NCBI GenBank assembly: GCA_000733415.1
Contig: KL662191.1
Span: 2,556,371-2,620,370, forward strand
Source of the DNA: [Leptolyngbya] sp. JSC-1
Lineage (GTDB): Bacteria; Cyanobacteriota; Cyanobacteriia; Elainellales; Elainellaceae
Length of the DNA stretch: 64,000 bases
Reading direction: 5' to 3'
The notes below the pieces were generated by a model. That model saw only the letters and a program-made list of their open reading frames with translations. It did not search any database and was not told where the DNA came from. Shown here piece after piece: positions 9,546 to 18,278 of this stretch (its first letter is position 1; every line of letters starts with the position of its first letter). The translations under genes and the position numbers were made by a program.

Positions 9546-9665
9546 TGCCAATTATAAAGAATTGTTTAAGCAACGAACATTTGATCAATTATTTCGCTAT
9601 AACTAGCGCCTAATTTCGTAAATTTTTCCACCAAACCGCTACATTTAGTATTAGGGCTAGACTCA

Positions 9666-10583
9666 ATGATCTGGAGATATTCTTGGCGAGATAGTATACC
9701 GTGCTCGATTACGCTTTTCCAGCTTGGCTTGAGTTTTTGGTTGGCTGCAACCTGGGAGAGTCGAACGTTAGCACAAAATTTGGTATTTGTGCCCCTGTGT
9801 GTGTTTTTGTTTTGGTATAACGGCTTGGTTGCCAGCCATAATTTTGTTCACACTCCCTGGTTTCAATCAAATTTCCTCAACCGAATCTATGCAGCCCTGA
9901 ATTCACTGAACATTGGTCTACCCCAAAGTCACTACCATCTAGAACATCTGAAACATCATCGCTACGGAAACGATCGCCCGGATCAAAATGGCTTAACCAA
10001 AGACCCCACTTCTACATTCGCCTATGGTCAGAATGGCCAGCACGAGGATATGGTGTCCTATTGCTTCTTGGGATTGTTTCGCACGGACCTGGTGGAATCG
10101 TTTCAGGAAATTGTCAAGCGTGGGGGGGCAAAACAGCTGAGTTTTGAGTTAATCACCTGTGTTCTTGGCTTAGTGGTATATCTGGCGTTGTCCTGGCAGT
10201 ATTTTCTGTTTCTGTACCTACCGTGCTTCTATCTGGGCTGGGTTTTAGAACATTTGGAGAACTATTACGAACATTTTGGTGGTATGCCAGAGGACAAATA
10301 TGCGAATTCTACGAGCTACTACGGCAAGCTATACAATTCGCTGTTCTGCAATGAAGGCTACCATCAAGAGCACCATCTGCGGCCTAATGTCCATTGGCTA
10401 GATCGTCCCCAAACCCGGCAAGAACTTCAGGAAGGATTAAATAAAGCTCATCGCGTCATTCTCAACTTTCCACCGACCTTAGCTTGGCTGGAGCATCAGC
10501 GGATTGAGTATCAGCATGTGTACCGATTGCAGTTGGCAGAGTCCAGGATAGAAGAGGTGAGGGTCGAGACGGAAGTAGCGTAG
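9666..10583 (+). CDS. Membrane fatty-acid desaturase family protein
   Basis: A 305-aa di-iron membrane oxidoreductase. The three histidine boxes are present: HNFVH (about residues 59-63), HLKHH (95-99), and GYHQEHH (about 237-243). Hydrophobic segments lie at about 15-55 and 160-195. The family introduces double bonds or hydroxyl/keto groups into acyl chains or carotenoids. The spacing and the NEGYHQEHHLRP block fit a fatty-acid desaturase-like enzyme rather than a classical DesA/B/C, so substrate is left open. It is a single gene with an AT-rich upstream region; the upstream octamer array separates it from the ABC permease. Confidence 0.82.
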   Translation: MIWRYSWRDSIPCSITLFQLGLSFWLAATWESRTLAQNLVFVPLCVFLFWYNGLVASHNFVHTPWFQSNFLNRIYAALNSLNIGLPQSHYHLEHLKHHRYGNDRPDQNGLTKDPTSTFAYGQNGQHEDMVSYCFLGLFRTDLVESFQEIVKRGGAKQLSFELITCVLGLVVYLALSWQYFLFLYLPCFYLGWVLEHLENYYEHFGGMPEDKYANSTSYYGKLYNSLFCNEGYHQEHHLRPNVHWLDRPQTRQELQEGLNKAHRVILNFPPTLAWLEHQRIEYQHVYRLQLAESRIEEVRVETEVA

Positions 10584-10720
10584 TTGAATGAGAGGGGAGT
10601 AGATCGGGTACGGCAAGATGCTGTGGTTTTATGGGGCAGCATCTAGAGTGGTAGGGTAAAGATACGCAGGATTAGGGGGAGTGAAGTCTAGGGCAAGCCG
10701 CTTGATGGGAGGATTGCACG

Positions 10721-11155
10721 ATGTTGCTGGAACTGAGCCGATTGAGCATTCCGCCAGGGCAGCGGGTGTTGTTAGAATCAGTGATTCGCGGCAAAAAACG
10801 ACTGGATTTGACGGTTGATCTACCGCCTGATTTAGCTCTGGAAATTAACATTACCTCTCGCACTTATCCAAGTATCTATCAAGCATTCGGAGTACCTGAG
10901 CTGTGGCGATTCGACCGAGGAAAGTTACAGATCAATCTGCTGCAACATGGGAAGTATGTAGAAGTTGAAAACAGCCCAACGGCTCCAGCAATGCCGTTAA
11001 AGGAAGCAATTCTTCGATATTTAGAACAGAGCAGAACAGCAGGCCGGAACGCCACTATGAAAGCCTTTCGGCAATGGGTGAGAGAGAACAAAAGTCTCAT
11101 AAGTTATGTTCAAGCTATGATTCAAGCTATGGTTTCTGCAAATCCTCGGTGGTGA
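10721..11155 (+). pseudogene. Uma2-family (DUF820) protein with internal deletion
   Basis: The first 20 residues (MLLELSRLSIPPGQRVLLES) match the N-terminus of cyanobacterial Uma2 proteins and the part from VIRGKKRLDLTVDLPPDLALEI matches the second half, including GVPELWRFDRGKLQI. The roughly 80 residues normally between them are missing, with reading frame kept, so 144 aa replace the usual 190-220. These proteins have a PD-(D/E)XK nuclease-like fold and exist in many copies in cyanobacteria; function is poorly known. Losing the first half of the fold should inactivate it. Its last 29 bases overlap the convergent small gene on the minus strand. Confidence 0.68.
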
Positions 11156-11483
11156 TAGTTTTGTCGCTACCGGGGGTTTTGTCTTTGATTTGCAGTTTGG
11201 GATTGTCGGTATTGAAGAGCGGCTTCCGGTCATTGGGAATATCGCCAATATGCTCCTCGAACACTTCGTAATCCATCTGGTCTAGGTTGGGAATATCGGA
11301 TAGATCGGACGAAGTACTGTCTTTGATCGGGTGCTCCTCGGAAGGGTGGCGCTGATCCAGAGGATTGTGGTTGTCCGCAGCAGCAGCGGAATTCAACAGC
11401 GGCGGAAAAACCAGCAGCAGCATGACGCTAATCATCAGCAAATAACGCAGGCCGATAGTGACTAGGGCAGATAGCTTTTTCAT
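11127..11483 (-). CDS. Small secreted protein of unknown function
   Basis: From the ATG at 11483 the product is about 118 aa. It begins MKKLSALVTIGLRYLLMIS and has a hydrophobic core and an AAAA signal-peptidase-like site near residue 35, followed by a hydrophilic, acidic mature region rich in Asp, Pro, Ser and Lys (DNHNPLDQRHPSEEHP, DQMDYEVFEEHIGDIPNDR). I do not recognise the family. The frame is open to 11546, but the extra 21 residues do not look like a secretion signal, so the internal ATG is preferred. It converges on the Uma2 remnant and overlaps its end by 29 bp. The mature part has no cysteine and no predicted membrane segment, suggesting a soluble periplasmic or exported protein. 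Confidence 0.6.
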   Translation of the reverse strand: MKKLSALVTIGLRYLLMISVMLLLVFPPLLNSAAAADNHNPLDQRHPSEEHPIKDSTSSDLSDIPNLDQMDYEVFEEHIGDIPNDRKPLFNTDNPKLQIKDKTPGSDKTITTEDLQKP

Positions 11484-11680
11484 AGCGGTTTCGTAGCGGT
11501 GTGGGTTGTTAGTATGATTGCTTTTAAGGTAAAGCGACCGCACCAAAACTACGTCTGACCCAGGTTAGAGTTTGCCCCACAGCTCAGATTGACGGCCTGC
11601 GAAGTAAATTCTATAGTGCAGTGCAAAAAGTTATTGTGCAAACTAGAAAAGATAGACAAGACGTTTTGCGGTTGCTGCTA

Positions 11681-12883
11681 ATGAAATTGTGCAGGTATGT
11701 AGTCCAATTTTCGATGAAGCTGGTGATTTTGCTGGTCGGATTGGTCAGCTTAAGCTGGCTATGGGTACCGATGGCAAACGCGGCTGGAACTCAACTGAAC
11801 TGGCTGGAGGCACCCCCAGCGGACACGGCGCAATTCGAGAAAGCAATGGCTCCGAAACCATGGCAGTTCCCGCAAGACTTTGGTGCCCATGAAGACTACC
11901 AGACCGAGTGGTGGTACTACACAGGTAACGTGGCAACCGACGAAGGCCGAGAGTTTGGGTTTCAGCTCACCTTTTTTCGGCAGGCGCTCGCTCCAGAAAC
12001 GGCCCAGCCCGTGGCAAATCAGGTCTCTCACTGGCGCAGCAATCAAGTTTATTCCGCCCATTTCACGATCAGCGACATTGCCCAGAAGAAATTCTATCCC
12101 TATGAGCGGTTTAGTCGCGGTACGGTTGGGTTAGCAGGGGCAGAGCCCGAACCCTATCACGTCTGGCTAGAGGATTGGTCTGCCACCGAGGTAGCTCCGG
12201 GTCAGGTGCGCCTACAGGCCCAAACAGCAGAGGTGGCGCTAGATCTAATCGTGGAACAAACGCGCCCGCCAGTTCTGCAAGGCAACCATGGTTTAAGCAT
12301 CAAGGGACTGGAACCGGGCAATGCCTCTTACTACTACTCGCTGGTGCAGCAGCCGACAACGGGAACGATTACGGTGCAGGGACACCCATATATAGTTTCT
12401 GGCCTCACCTGGAAAGACCACGAATATTCTACCAGCTCCCTGAGTGCGGGCACCGTCGGCTGGGATTGGTTCTCGATGCAGTTTGACAACGGCTCGGCCC
12501 TGATGCTGTATTTGCTGCGCCACGAAGACGGAACGCTAGAAACCACCTCGGCAGGTACGTTCATTGCCCCTTCTGGAGAAACGACGCCATTAAGCTGGCA
12601 AGATTGGCAACTCAAGATTTTGGACACCTGGAAAAGCCCTAAGACTAGAGCAGTCTATCCAGCCAAATGGACCATCGAAATTCCCAAGTTGGCTTTGACC
12701 CTGCAAGGACAACCTTTGATGCCAAACCAGGAGCTGAACGTGGCAACCGCGACCTACTGGGAAGGAGCCGTAGAATTTGAGGGCCAACAAGCAAACGAAA
12801 TGCGACACGGCAAAGGCTACGTAGAGTTAACCGGCTACGCCGACCGCCTCGATGCCCTGCTATCCGCCCGCACCCCGACTTAA
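11681..12883 (+). CDS. Secreted lipocalin-like AttH/CrtC-family protein
   Basis: A roughly 400-aa protein with an N-terminal signal peptide (LVILLVGLVSLSWLWVPMANA then AG) and the two lipocalin-like beta-barrels of the AttH/carotenoid 1,2-hydratase superfamily. Diagnostic blocks are HEDYQTEWWYYTGNV and FGFQLTFFRQ in the first half, and LTWKDHEYSTSSL and GWDWFSMQFDNGS in the second. Relatives are annotated carotenoid hydratase or hydrolase, but many are encoded with FtsX-type ABC permeases and may be periplasmic partners; the permease at 6590-9172 supports that reading. The ATG at 11681 is used; the ATG at 11714 also begins a good signal peptide, and the frame is open to 11621. Neither start has a strong ribosome binding site. 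Confidence 0.78.
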   Translation: MKLCRYVVQFSMKLVILLVGLVSLSWLWVPMANAAGTQLNWLEAPPADTAQFEKAMAPKPWQFPQDFGAHEDYQTEWWYYTGNVATDEGREFGFQLTFFRQALAPETAQPVANQVSHWRSNQVYSAHFTISDIAQKKFYPYERFSRGTVGLAGAEPEPYHVWLEDWSATEVAPGQVRLQAQTAEVALDLIVEQTRPPVLQGNHGLSIKGLEPGNASYYYSLVQQPTTGTITVQGHPYIVSGLTWKDHEYSTSSLSAGTVGWDWFSMQFDNGSALMLYLLRHEDGTLETTSAGTFIAPSGETTPLSWQDWQLKILDTWKSPKTRAVYPAKWTIEIPKLALTLQGQPLMPNQELNVATATYWEGAVEFEGQQANEMRHGKGYVELTGYADRLDALLSARTPT

Positions 12884-12890
12884 TAAAAGA

Positions 12891-12932
12891 GTTCTGAGTT
12901 TTAAGTTCTGAGTTTTAAGTTCTGAGTTTTAA
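12891..12932. repeat. 14-bp tandem repeat GTTCTGAGTTTTAA, three exact copies
   Basis: Three exact copies sit just after the lipocalin-like gene's stop codon. The unit belongs to a dispersed TTTTGAGTTTTAAG family also seen near 43260, 43490-43560 and 63775 (partly in reverse orientation). Confidence 0.9.
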
Positions 12933-13042
12933 GTTTTGTTGGCGCAACCTGGGCGTTTGGTGGTAGCCCGCCATTTTAGGCATAGCGCGTAGTTTTAAGT
13001 TTTACAGGCTTGCGTCCACAGAGTAGAGTACCAGAACCGTTC

Positions 13043-13087
13043 TGTCACCCCTCCCCCTACCCCCTACCCCCTACCCCCTACCCCCAC
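13043..13087. repeat. CCCCCTAC octamer array abutting a start codon
   Basis: About five CCCCCTAC/CCCCTCC units end one base before the ATG of the DMT transporter gene, leaving no Shine-Dalgarno sequence. Confidence 0.85.
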
Positions 13088-13088
13088 A

Positions 13089-13985
13089 ATGCTCACAAAA
13101 CACCCACCCAACTCCCGCTCCGCCATTTGGGCTTTGCTGCTGCTGGCTGCCGTTTGGGGGTATAACTGGGTGCAGATGAAAATTGCGGTTCAGTATGCCT
13201 CGCCGTTTCAGTTTTCAGCTTGGCGAGTGGCTCTGGGTGGCCTGACGCTGCTATTGGCAATGGTGTGGCTACGCAAACCCCTGATGCCCAAAGCAATTCC
13301 GGAAACCTGTTTGATTGGCTTGCTGCAAACGGCGGGGGTGTATGGCTTGGCAAGCTGGGCGCTAGTGAGCGGCGGAGCGGGAAAAACGTCGGTACTGGTC
13401 TACACAATGCCCTTCTGGACGATTTTGTTCGCCTGGTTCGGGCTGGGGGAACGGGTGCGGGGATTGCAGTGGTGGGTGATTGGGCTGGGGCTGGCTGGAC
13501 TGGTGCTGATTCTGGAACCACAGCAGATGGGCGGCACGGTTGGCAGCAAACTGCTGGCAGTTTTGGCTGGTATGAGTTGGGCGGGTGGAGCGGTTGTAAC
13601 CAAGCGATTGCGGCAGCGGACCGAGGTGGATTTGTTTTCCCTAACCACCTGGCAAACCATCTTTGCTGCTGTGCCGTTGGTTGCCGTGGTGCTACTAACA
13701 CCTGCGGAACCAATTGACTGGTCAACGCCGTTCCTAATTGCCCTGGTCTATAACGTGATTCCCGGAACGGCAGTAGCAGCTCTACTCTGGATGCTTGTGC
13801 TCGATCGGTTGTCAGCCGGAACTGCGGGGTTAGGAGTTTTGCTGAACCCGACGGTGGGGGTGTTGGCCGCTTGGCTCCAGCTTGGCGAACGACCTTCCGC
13901 GATCGAAACGGCGGGCATGATCGTACTGGCGATGGCGCTGCTTCTCAACGCGATTCAAGCCATGCGATCTGCTCAACCGAGCTGA
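13089..13985 (+). CDS. EamA/DMT-family transporter
   Basis: A 298-aa inner-membrane exporter-type protein with ten predicted helices in two EamA repeats. Blocks are AIWALLLLAAVWGYNWVQMK (helix 1), SAWRVALGGLTLLLAM, SVLVYTMPFWTILFAWFGLGE and the C-terminal LLNPTVGVLAAWLQLGERPS. It is clearly a different subfamily from the DMT protein at 5506. The substrate is unknown. The start codon directly follows a C-rich octamer array, so translation must start without a classical ribosome binding site or from an internal codon. It converges on the large C45-type hydrolase gene with 34 bp between stops. Confidence 0.85.
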   Translation: MLTKHPPNSRSAIWALLLLAAVWGYNWVQMKIAVQYASPFQFSAWRVALGGLTLLLAMVWLRKPLMPKAIPETCLIGLLQTAGVYGLASWALVSGGAGKTSVLVYTMPFWTILFAWFGLGERVRGLQWWVIGLGLAGLVLILEPQQMGGTVGSKLLAVLAGMSWAGGAVVTKRLRQRTEVDLFSLTTWQTIFAAVPLVAVVLLTPAEPIDWSTPFLIALVYNVIPGTAVAALLWMLVLDRLSAGTAGLGVLLNPTVGVLAAWLQLGERPSAIETAGMIVLAMALLLNAIQAMRSAQPS

Positions 13986-14019
13986 AGGGTGGCTCAGCTA
14001 GTGATCATCACAGCGCCCA

Positions 14020-16620
14020 TCACAGCGCCGGAGCTTCGCAACGAGCCGGATTAGGGAAATTCAGCAGTTCGCCCATTGAGAAACAGACAAAGGGGTTCTC
14101 TGGTACCGGAGGCTGACCAGCGGCAATCCAAAGCTTCAGCCGTTCTGGATCATACATGGCCTGTCGCAGGGCACCGTTACCGCCGGGGCTGGCATCATCG
14201 TCGAACTGATCGAGCGGACTGGCCTGCTGGGTATAGGGATTGACGCGGTCACGCAGAATCCTCGCCATCACCTGGGGGTCGATCTGGCCGTAATAGGAGG
14301 TGGGTAGGCCCGGTTCCAATAGCTGCTGAAAGCGGTCGAAGCGCGACTGACTAGAGGGGTCAACCGGCAGCGGCTGCTTCTCGTACATTTCGGGCAGTAC
14401 AAAGTGGTTGGTGACATAGAGGACACCATTTTCTTGTAGAGGCCGCACTCCTAGACTCTTGCCGGTAAACTCAAACACACCGGCCTGTCTCGATTTGCCG
14501 TCCGTAATCATGATCAGATTGGCGCGGACGCGGGGCTGGGTTTCCATCACACGGCGGGCTTGCTCAAAACTCGTGGCCGTTTCCAGAATCTTAGCCATAA
14601 TTTGCACATTGCTGCGGCCCACTAGCGATAACTCGTCTGGACTGTCGGGATGGGCCGTATCCAAGCCAAGCGTGATACCAGCCACATTCATGCCAGAGTT
14701 GGGCCAGATGGCACCCGGATAAGTGACAAACACATGGGGCAAGCCGTTGTTGGGCTGCCGCACAAAGATCACCGGGTTGTTGATTACATAGGGAACCGGG
14801 CGTTGGTCGTTATCTACACTGCTACCGTGATACAGTCGTCCATCAACCGTAGCCGCATCGGTGGCAACAAACTGATTGCAGCCTTCCCAAAACAGCTCGT
14901 TGGGTAAGGTGTAGCCCAAGATTTCCTGGAACACATCGGCATAGGCCATCACCATACACACATCCATCGTGATGCCCAAATCCTGCGTAGCATCGGTGAG
15001 GCCACGGCATTCTTCGATCAGGCTGGGATAGGTGCGATTCTCGGCTAAGCGTCCTAGCGCCAACCCTTTGCCAGCCAACCGCGCTACCGTAAACACCCGC
15101 TCACCTAAGGAGCCAATTTCGTCATGCAGCAACTGACCATGCTGATAGCCCATTTCGTAGGGCGTGCCTCGCAGCCACACGACTTTGATGATGCCTCGGT
15201 CTTCCCGGTGGGGAGCAACAGGCTGCCAATCGGCGGGTAAAAACTGGGCCACGGTTTCGGGCGGAATCGCGGGTAGGGGAGCAGTCACCAGCGGATTAGC
15301 AGCCTCTGCAATTGCTTCACAGTCACAAACCCGCTTGGCTGCGGTGGCTTGAATTTGCAATAGCCATCCTTCTAAATCCGTCACGACGGCATCGAACCCG
15401 CCTCGTGCTTGCAATTGGTTTGCCGCTATCCCAAGTCGGGCTAACCGCAGGCCGTTGAGCTGAATTTGCTGGAGCGGATAGTTTTCCAGAAACTCCAGCA
15501 GCGACAGTTGGTTATCCTCTAGGGTCGAAAGAACCAGCGCCGCTCGCAGAGCTTGAATATTGGCTGTTCCAGAAGGCGTCTGCACCAGTTGCCCAACTTC
15601 ATAGAGGACAAATTCGCCTAGCACTGTATTAAGGCTGCGATCGAGAAAGCCAGCATTGAGGTTAATAGTTTGGGACAACGCTCTGCGAACGCTGTCTTGA
15701 TCGACATTGGCAACATTGAAGTAAAACCGCCAGCCGCGAGACAGCTCACCAGTCGCGGCAAATTGAGCTAACTCACCGAGCGTAATTGAGGGACGAAACG
15801 GGCCAAAGGCGAGAACGATGCGTTTGTCTGCATTGGTGGAGCGGGCATCAGCTATGAGGACGGCTTCCTTGGATAAGGTAGCTGAGTTGGCGGGTGTGGT
15901 GTCGTTACTGATCAACTCTGTAGTGAAGAGAGTTTCCAATGCTGTGTGGGCCTTTTGATAGGCCAAGGATTCAGCGGCAGGATAGGAACCTGGGCTAGAA
16001 GCTTGAGTTGCTGGGGTTAAATTACATTCACAAACCAATTCAGGCAGCAGTTCCTGAGCTACGTTCAGCACAGGCTGCAATCGCGTTACATAGAGAGAAA
16101 CATCCGTGTACACCCGTTCCAAATTGCTGAGTACTAACCGCACATTGCTTTGCGGATACTCCTCGATTACTTCCATCACTGAGAAGGCTTCGTCATCCGC
16201 AATCGCCTGCCTCAATGCTTGTCTCAGGGGGGCCAGCGCTTCACGCCCCAAAGGTTCACCAACGACTTTGTTGATTTGCAGCAGCGCAAATTCTTGAGGC
16301 AACACCGAACCCAAACGTGGAGCAATGGGAGTTGTCAACCAAGTTCGTACCAGAGCCGGATCAGATTCGGTTTGCTGCAAAAAAGACTCTAGGTCAGGCG
16401 AGAGTTCAGCCGTATCAGCAAAGGCTTGCAGCTCAGAGCGGGGAATCGATAATCGTTGGTCGTAGTACTGCAGCACAACTGTATCGGATGCTACGGCGTG
16501 GATCCCGCAAAACAGCACAAATCCCAGGCCCAACAACAGACTCAAGCCAAACCGACCTAACCGGGGAATCCGATAAAACTGGCGGATGCAGCGATCAATA
16601 AGCTGAAACAAGTAGGGCAT
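14020..16620 (-). CDS. Exported two-DUF1400 / C45-type Ntn acyltransferase fusion
   Basis: An 866-aa protein from the ATG at 16620, chosen because AAGGAG lies upstream, although the frame is open to 16722. A signal or anchor helix (FGLSLLLGLGFVLFCGIHAVAS) leads into two DUF1400-like modules at about residues 46-185 and 265-405; the second has the typical KRIVLAFGPFRPSITLGEL start. DUF1400 normally precedes cyanobacterial alpha/beta hydrolases; here the catalytic part instead is a C45 (acyl-CoA:6-aminopenicillanate acyltransferase-like) Ntn hydrolase, about residues 475-866. It contains RGTPYEMGYQHGQLL and the EGCNQFV motif whose Cys (about residue 581) would be the nucleophile freed by autocleavage. 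Such enzymes hydrolyse or form amide bonds. Substrate unknown; extracytoplasmic location inferred. Confidence 0.75.
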   Translation of the reverse strand: MPYLFQLIDRCIRQFYRIPRLGRFGLSLLLGLGFVLFCGIHAVASDTVVLQYYDQRLSIPRSELQAFADTAELSPDLESFLQQTESDPALVRTWLTTPIAPRLGSVLPQEFALLQINKVVGEPLGREALAPLRQALRQAIADDEAFSVMEVIEEYPQSNVRLVLSNLERVYTDVSLYVTRLQPVLNVAQELLPELVCECNLTPATQASSPGSYPAAESLAYQKAHTALETLFTTELISNDTTPANSATLSKEAVLIADARSTNADKRIVLAFGPFRPSITLGELAQFAATGELSRGWRFYFNVANVDQDSVRRALSQTINLNAGFLDRSLNTVLGEFVLYEVGQLVQTPSGTANIQALRAALVLSTLEDNQLSLLEFLENYPLQQIQLNGLRLARLGIAANQLQARGGFDAVVTDLEGWLLQIQATAAKRVCDCEAIAEAANPLVTAPLPAIPPETVAQFLPADWQPVAPHREDRGIIKVVWLRGTPYEMGYQHGQLLHDEIGSLGERVFTVARLAGKGLALGRLAENRTYPSLIEECRGLTDATQDLGITMDVCMVMAYADVFQEILGYTLPNELFWEGCNQFVATDAATVDGRLYHGSSVDNDQRPVPYVINNPVIFVRQPNNGLPHVFVTYPGAIWPNSGMNVAGITLGLDTAHPDSPDELSLVGRSNVQIMAKILETATSFEQARRVMETQPRVRANLIMITDGKSRQAGVFEFTGKSLGVRPLQENGVLYVTNHFVLPEMYEKQPLPVDPSSQSRFDRFQQLLEPGLPTSYYGQIDPQVMARILRDRVNPYTQQASPLDQFDDDASPGGNGALRQAMYDPERLKLWIAAGQPPVPENPFVCFSMGELLNFPNPARCEAPAL

Positions 16621-16830
16621 AAACGGTGTGTCACTCCTTGTCACCAAATTGAGTTTATGATAATTCCCCGTCTGATTGCGCCACTGAAGCAAATCTTGAA
16701 TTTCTTGGTTTCTAGCACTCAAGCTAAATAAAACATAAAAAAGTAGCGATCAGGGTTGACCGCTAACTCGTTTCCTTGATTGAGTTGTTCAGCTCTAATT
16801 GCTTGTGGCACAACTTCAACTGCCAGTGCC

Positions 16831-16947
16831 TTACTTCTTATCAGTTGTTTTCAGCTCAGTCAGAACCGAGTTTCTTGGTTTGGCATCAGCTGTAGCACTT
16901 TGAGGAAGCTTAGCGCCAGTTTGGTAAGGAATAGGTAACTTCTTCAT
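16831..16947 (-). CDS. Possible 38-aa peptide gene upstream of the C45-type hydrolase
   Basis: A complete small frame from ATG to TAA gives a basic, proline-containing peptide (starting MKKLPIPYQTGAK, ending LTELKTTDKK) with no hydrophobic segment or cysteine. Codon choice looks ordinary for the region. It is on the same strand as the large amidohydrolase-like gene, 210 bp upstream of its start, and occupies the only protein-like stretch in the 900-bp gap. The ribosome binding site is weak (GAAG 7 nt before ATG). No family recognised. It could be a chance frame, a leader peptide, or a small gene. Confidence 0.35.
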   Translation of the reverse strand: MKKLPIPYQTGAKLPQSATADAKPRNSVLTELKTTDKK

Positions 16948-17282
16948 AGGACTTCGATAGTTAGTAAACACTTTACTTGCTAGTTTAAGCTCTGAGAATC
17001 CGAGTGAGATCTACCTTGAGCTTGGTTTTACTGAGTCGAATTGCCTATTAGAGATATGCTGATCGGTAGATTAAATGGACAATACCCTGTTCAGCAGCAT
17101 AAAAATCATTGTGAAAAATCACTTATTGTTCTGCACAAGCTTCTTATCTAAAAAAGTACTCTAATTGCAGCCAAAATGGCTATCAGTGAGTGATTAACGC
17201 GATTAATACGATACCAAGATAAAAAGTCAATCAATAGGTGGCAAGGGGTGCATATATCTGAATATATCGCTTGCGACGATTT

Positions 17283-17326
17283 GTTAACTTGGTAGTTAAC
17301 TTGATAGTTAATTTGGTAGTTAATTC
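17283..17326. repeat. 12-bp tandem repeat GTTAACTTGGTA, about 3.5 copies
   Basis: Units GTTAACTTGGTA, GTTAACTTGATA, GTTAATTTGGTA and a partial copy. They lie between the small peptide candidate and the racemase-like gene, with no gene in frame. Confidence 0.88.
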
Positions 17327-17451
17327 GTTGTTCTCCACCTTGAAGCAAGGCATGATTAAAAATGGAAATTAATTCTTTAAAGTGTCGTTTAATTCTTTGA
17401 AGTATACAGCCTTTTTCAGGTTAGTGAAGTACGAAAAACGGGGTGTAGGGG

Positions 17452-17498
17452 GACTGCCCCACCCCTCACCCCCTACCCCCCACCCCTCACCCCCTACA
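17452..17498. repeat. C-rich CCCCTCACCCCCTA block
   Basis: The same octamer family as at 9458-9545 and 13043-13087, located 30 bp past the stop of the minus-strand racemase-like gene. The minus strand reads G-rich. Confidence 0.8.
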
Positions 17499-17530
17499 TG
17501 AGTGAAAAACACTGTATGTACATTAATCTA

Positions 17531-18259
17531 TTAATAGACATCAGTGAATAATCGCCCCCAGCCTTTCACGCCAATTGGATCAACGCCTGCCATCTGCAGT
17601 GATTTCCAAACCACTGCCGAAATCGTGTCGTAAATCGGGATATCTAACGCTTGCTCTAGCTCGTTCACCAACGGCGCGGCTCGCAGATTAGTGCAGAAAG
17701 TGACGATCGCTTGGGGGTGTGCTGCCGCAACCTTGTGAATCATGGCGGTGATTTGATCAGCCGTCACCTCAGAGAAGGCAAAATTGACCGATAGATCCAG
17801 GTGTTGTTCAGCCATGCAGTCAAAGCCCTCGTTGGCAAAGTTGGCGATAATCTGCTCCTGCACCTCGATCAGATAGGGCGTCACCAGGCCAAACTGCGTG
17901 ATGTGACGATCGTGCAAAATCTCCGCAATTGCCAACACCGAGGTTGTTGCCTGAATGCCGGTGGCAGCTGTAATCTCTTGGCAAAGCTGTATATCGGCCT
18001 CAAAGCCCAACCAGCCAGCGGAGGTGCCATTCCAGGCAATCACGTCTACATGGGCATCGGCCAGCAGTTGAGCCGCTTCTAGTAGGGGCGCATTGTCAAA
18101 CTGGGCGAGTGCCTGTTCCCGCAGCGAAATTTCCGTGACGCGAAAGCGGCCAAAATGCGCTGAAACATTGGGCAACTCAGCCACCATTGCACTCGTAACT
18201 GGCTCTAGCATGGTATTAGAGGAGGGGGTGAGCATCCCCAGCAGTACTCGTTTAGTCAT
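17531..18259 (-). CDS. Asp/Glu racemase superfamily protein (maleate isomerase/AMDase-like)
   Basis: A 242-aa cytoplasmic enzyme with the LGMLTPSSNTMLEP block shared by maleate cis-trans isomerase, arylmalonate decarboxylase and related Asp/Glu-racemase-fold proteins. The C-terminal cysteine is present (VTFCTNLRAA). The first catalytic-cysteine position of maleate isomerase appears to read WNGTSAGW, with Gly and no Cys, so classical two-cysteine racemisation is unlikely. One-cysteine chemistry, as in decarboxylase-like members, or a hydantoin/ureide-related reaction is possible. It is the last gene of the long minus-strand ABC transporter island, 19 bp after the amidase remnant, and is therefore expected to act on the imported compound or a breakdown product. 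Confidence 0.75.
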   Translation of the reverse strand: MTKRVLLGMLTPSSNTMLEPVTSAMVAELPNVSAHFGRFRVTEISLREQALAQFDNAPLLEAAQLLADAHVDVIAWNGTSAGWLGFEADIQLCQEITAATGIQATTSVLAIAEILHDRHITQFGLVTPYLIEVQEQIIANFANEGFDCMAEQHLDLSVNFAFSEVTADQITAMIHKVAAAHPQAIVTFCTNLRAAPLVNELEQALDIPIYDTISAVVWKSLQMAGVDPIGVKGWGRLFTDVY

Positions 18260-18278
18260 GTTTAATCATGGTCACGTT

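Larger units (their letters stand above)
16948..17530. other. Gene-free stretch, AT-rich with short repeats
   Basis: No convincing gene. It holds a 12-bp tandem repeat (17283-17326), a direct repeat of TTTAATTCTTT (around 17370-17400) and a C-rich octamer block (17452-17498) just downstream of the racemase-like gene's stop codon. Confidence 0.6.

Noticed and set aside
13093..13725. 210-aa frame antisense to the DMT transporter
   Set aside because: Pro/Ser/Ala-rich shadow of a clear membrane protein gene.
17148..17348. 66-aa minus-strand frame over the 12-bp repeats
   Set aside because: The N-terminal NYQVNYQVN stretch is merely the tandem repeat translated; no other support.
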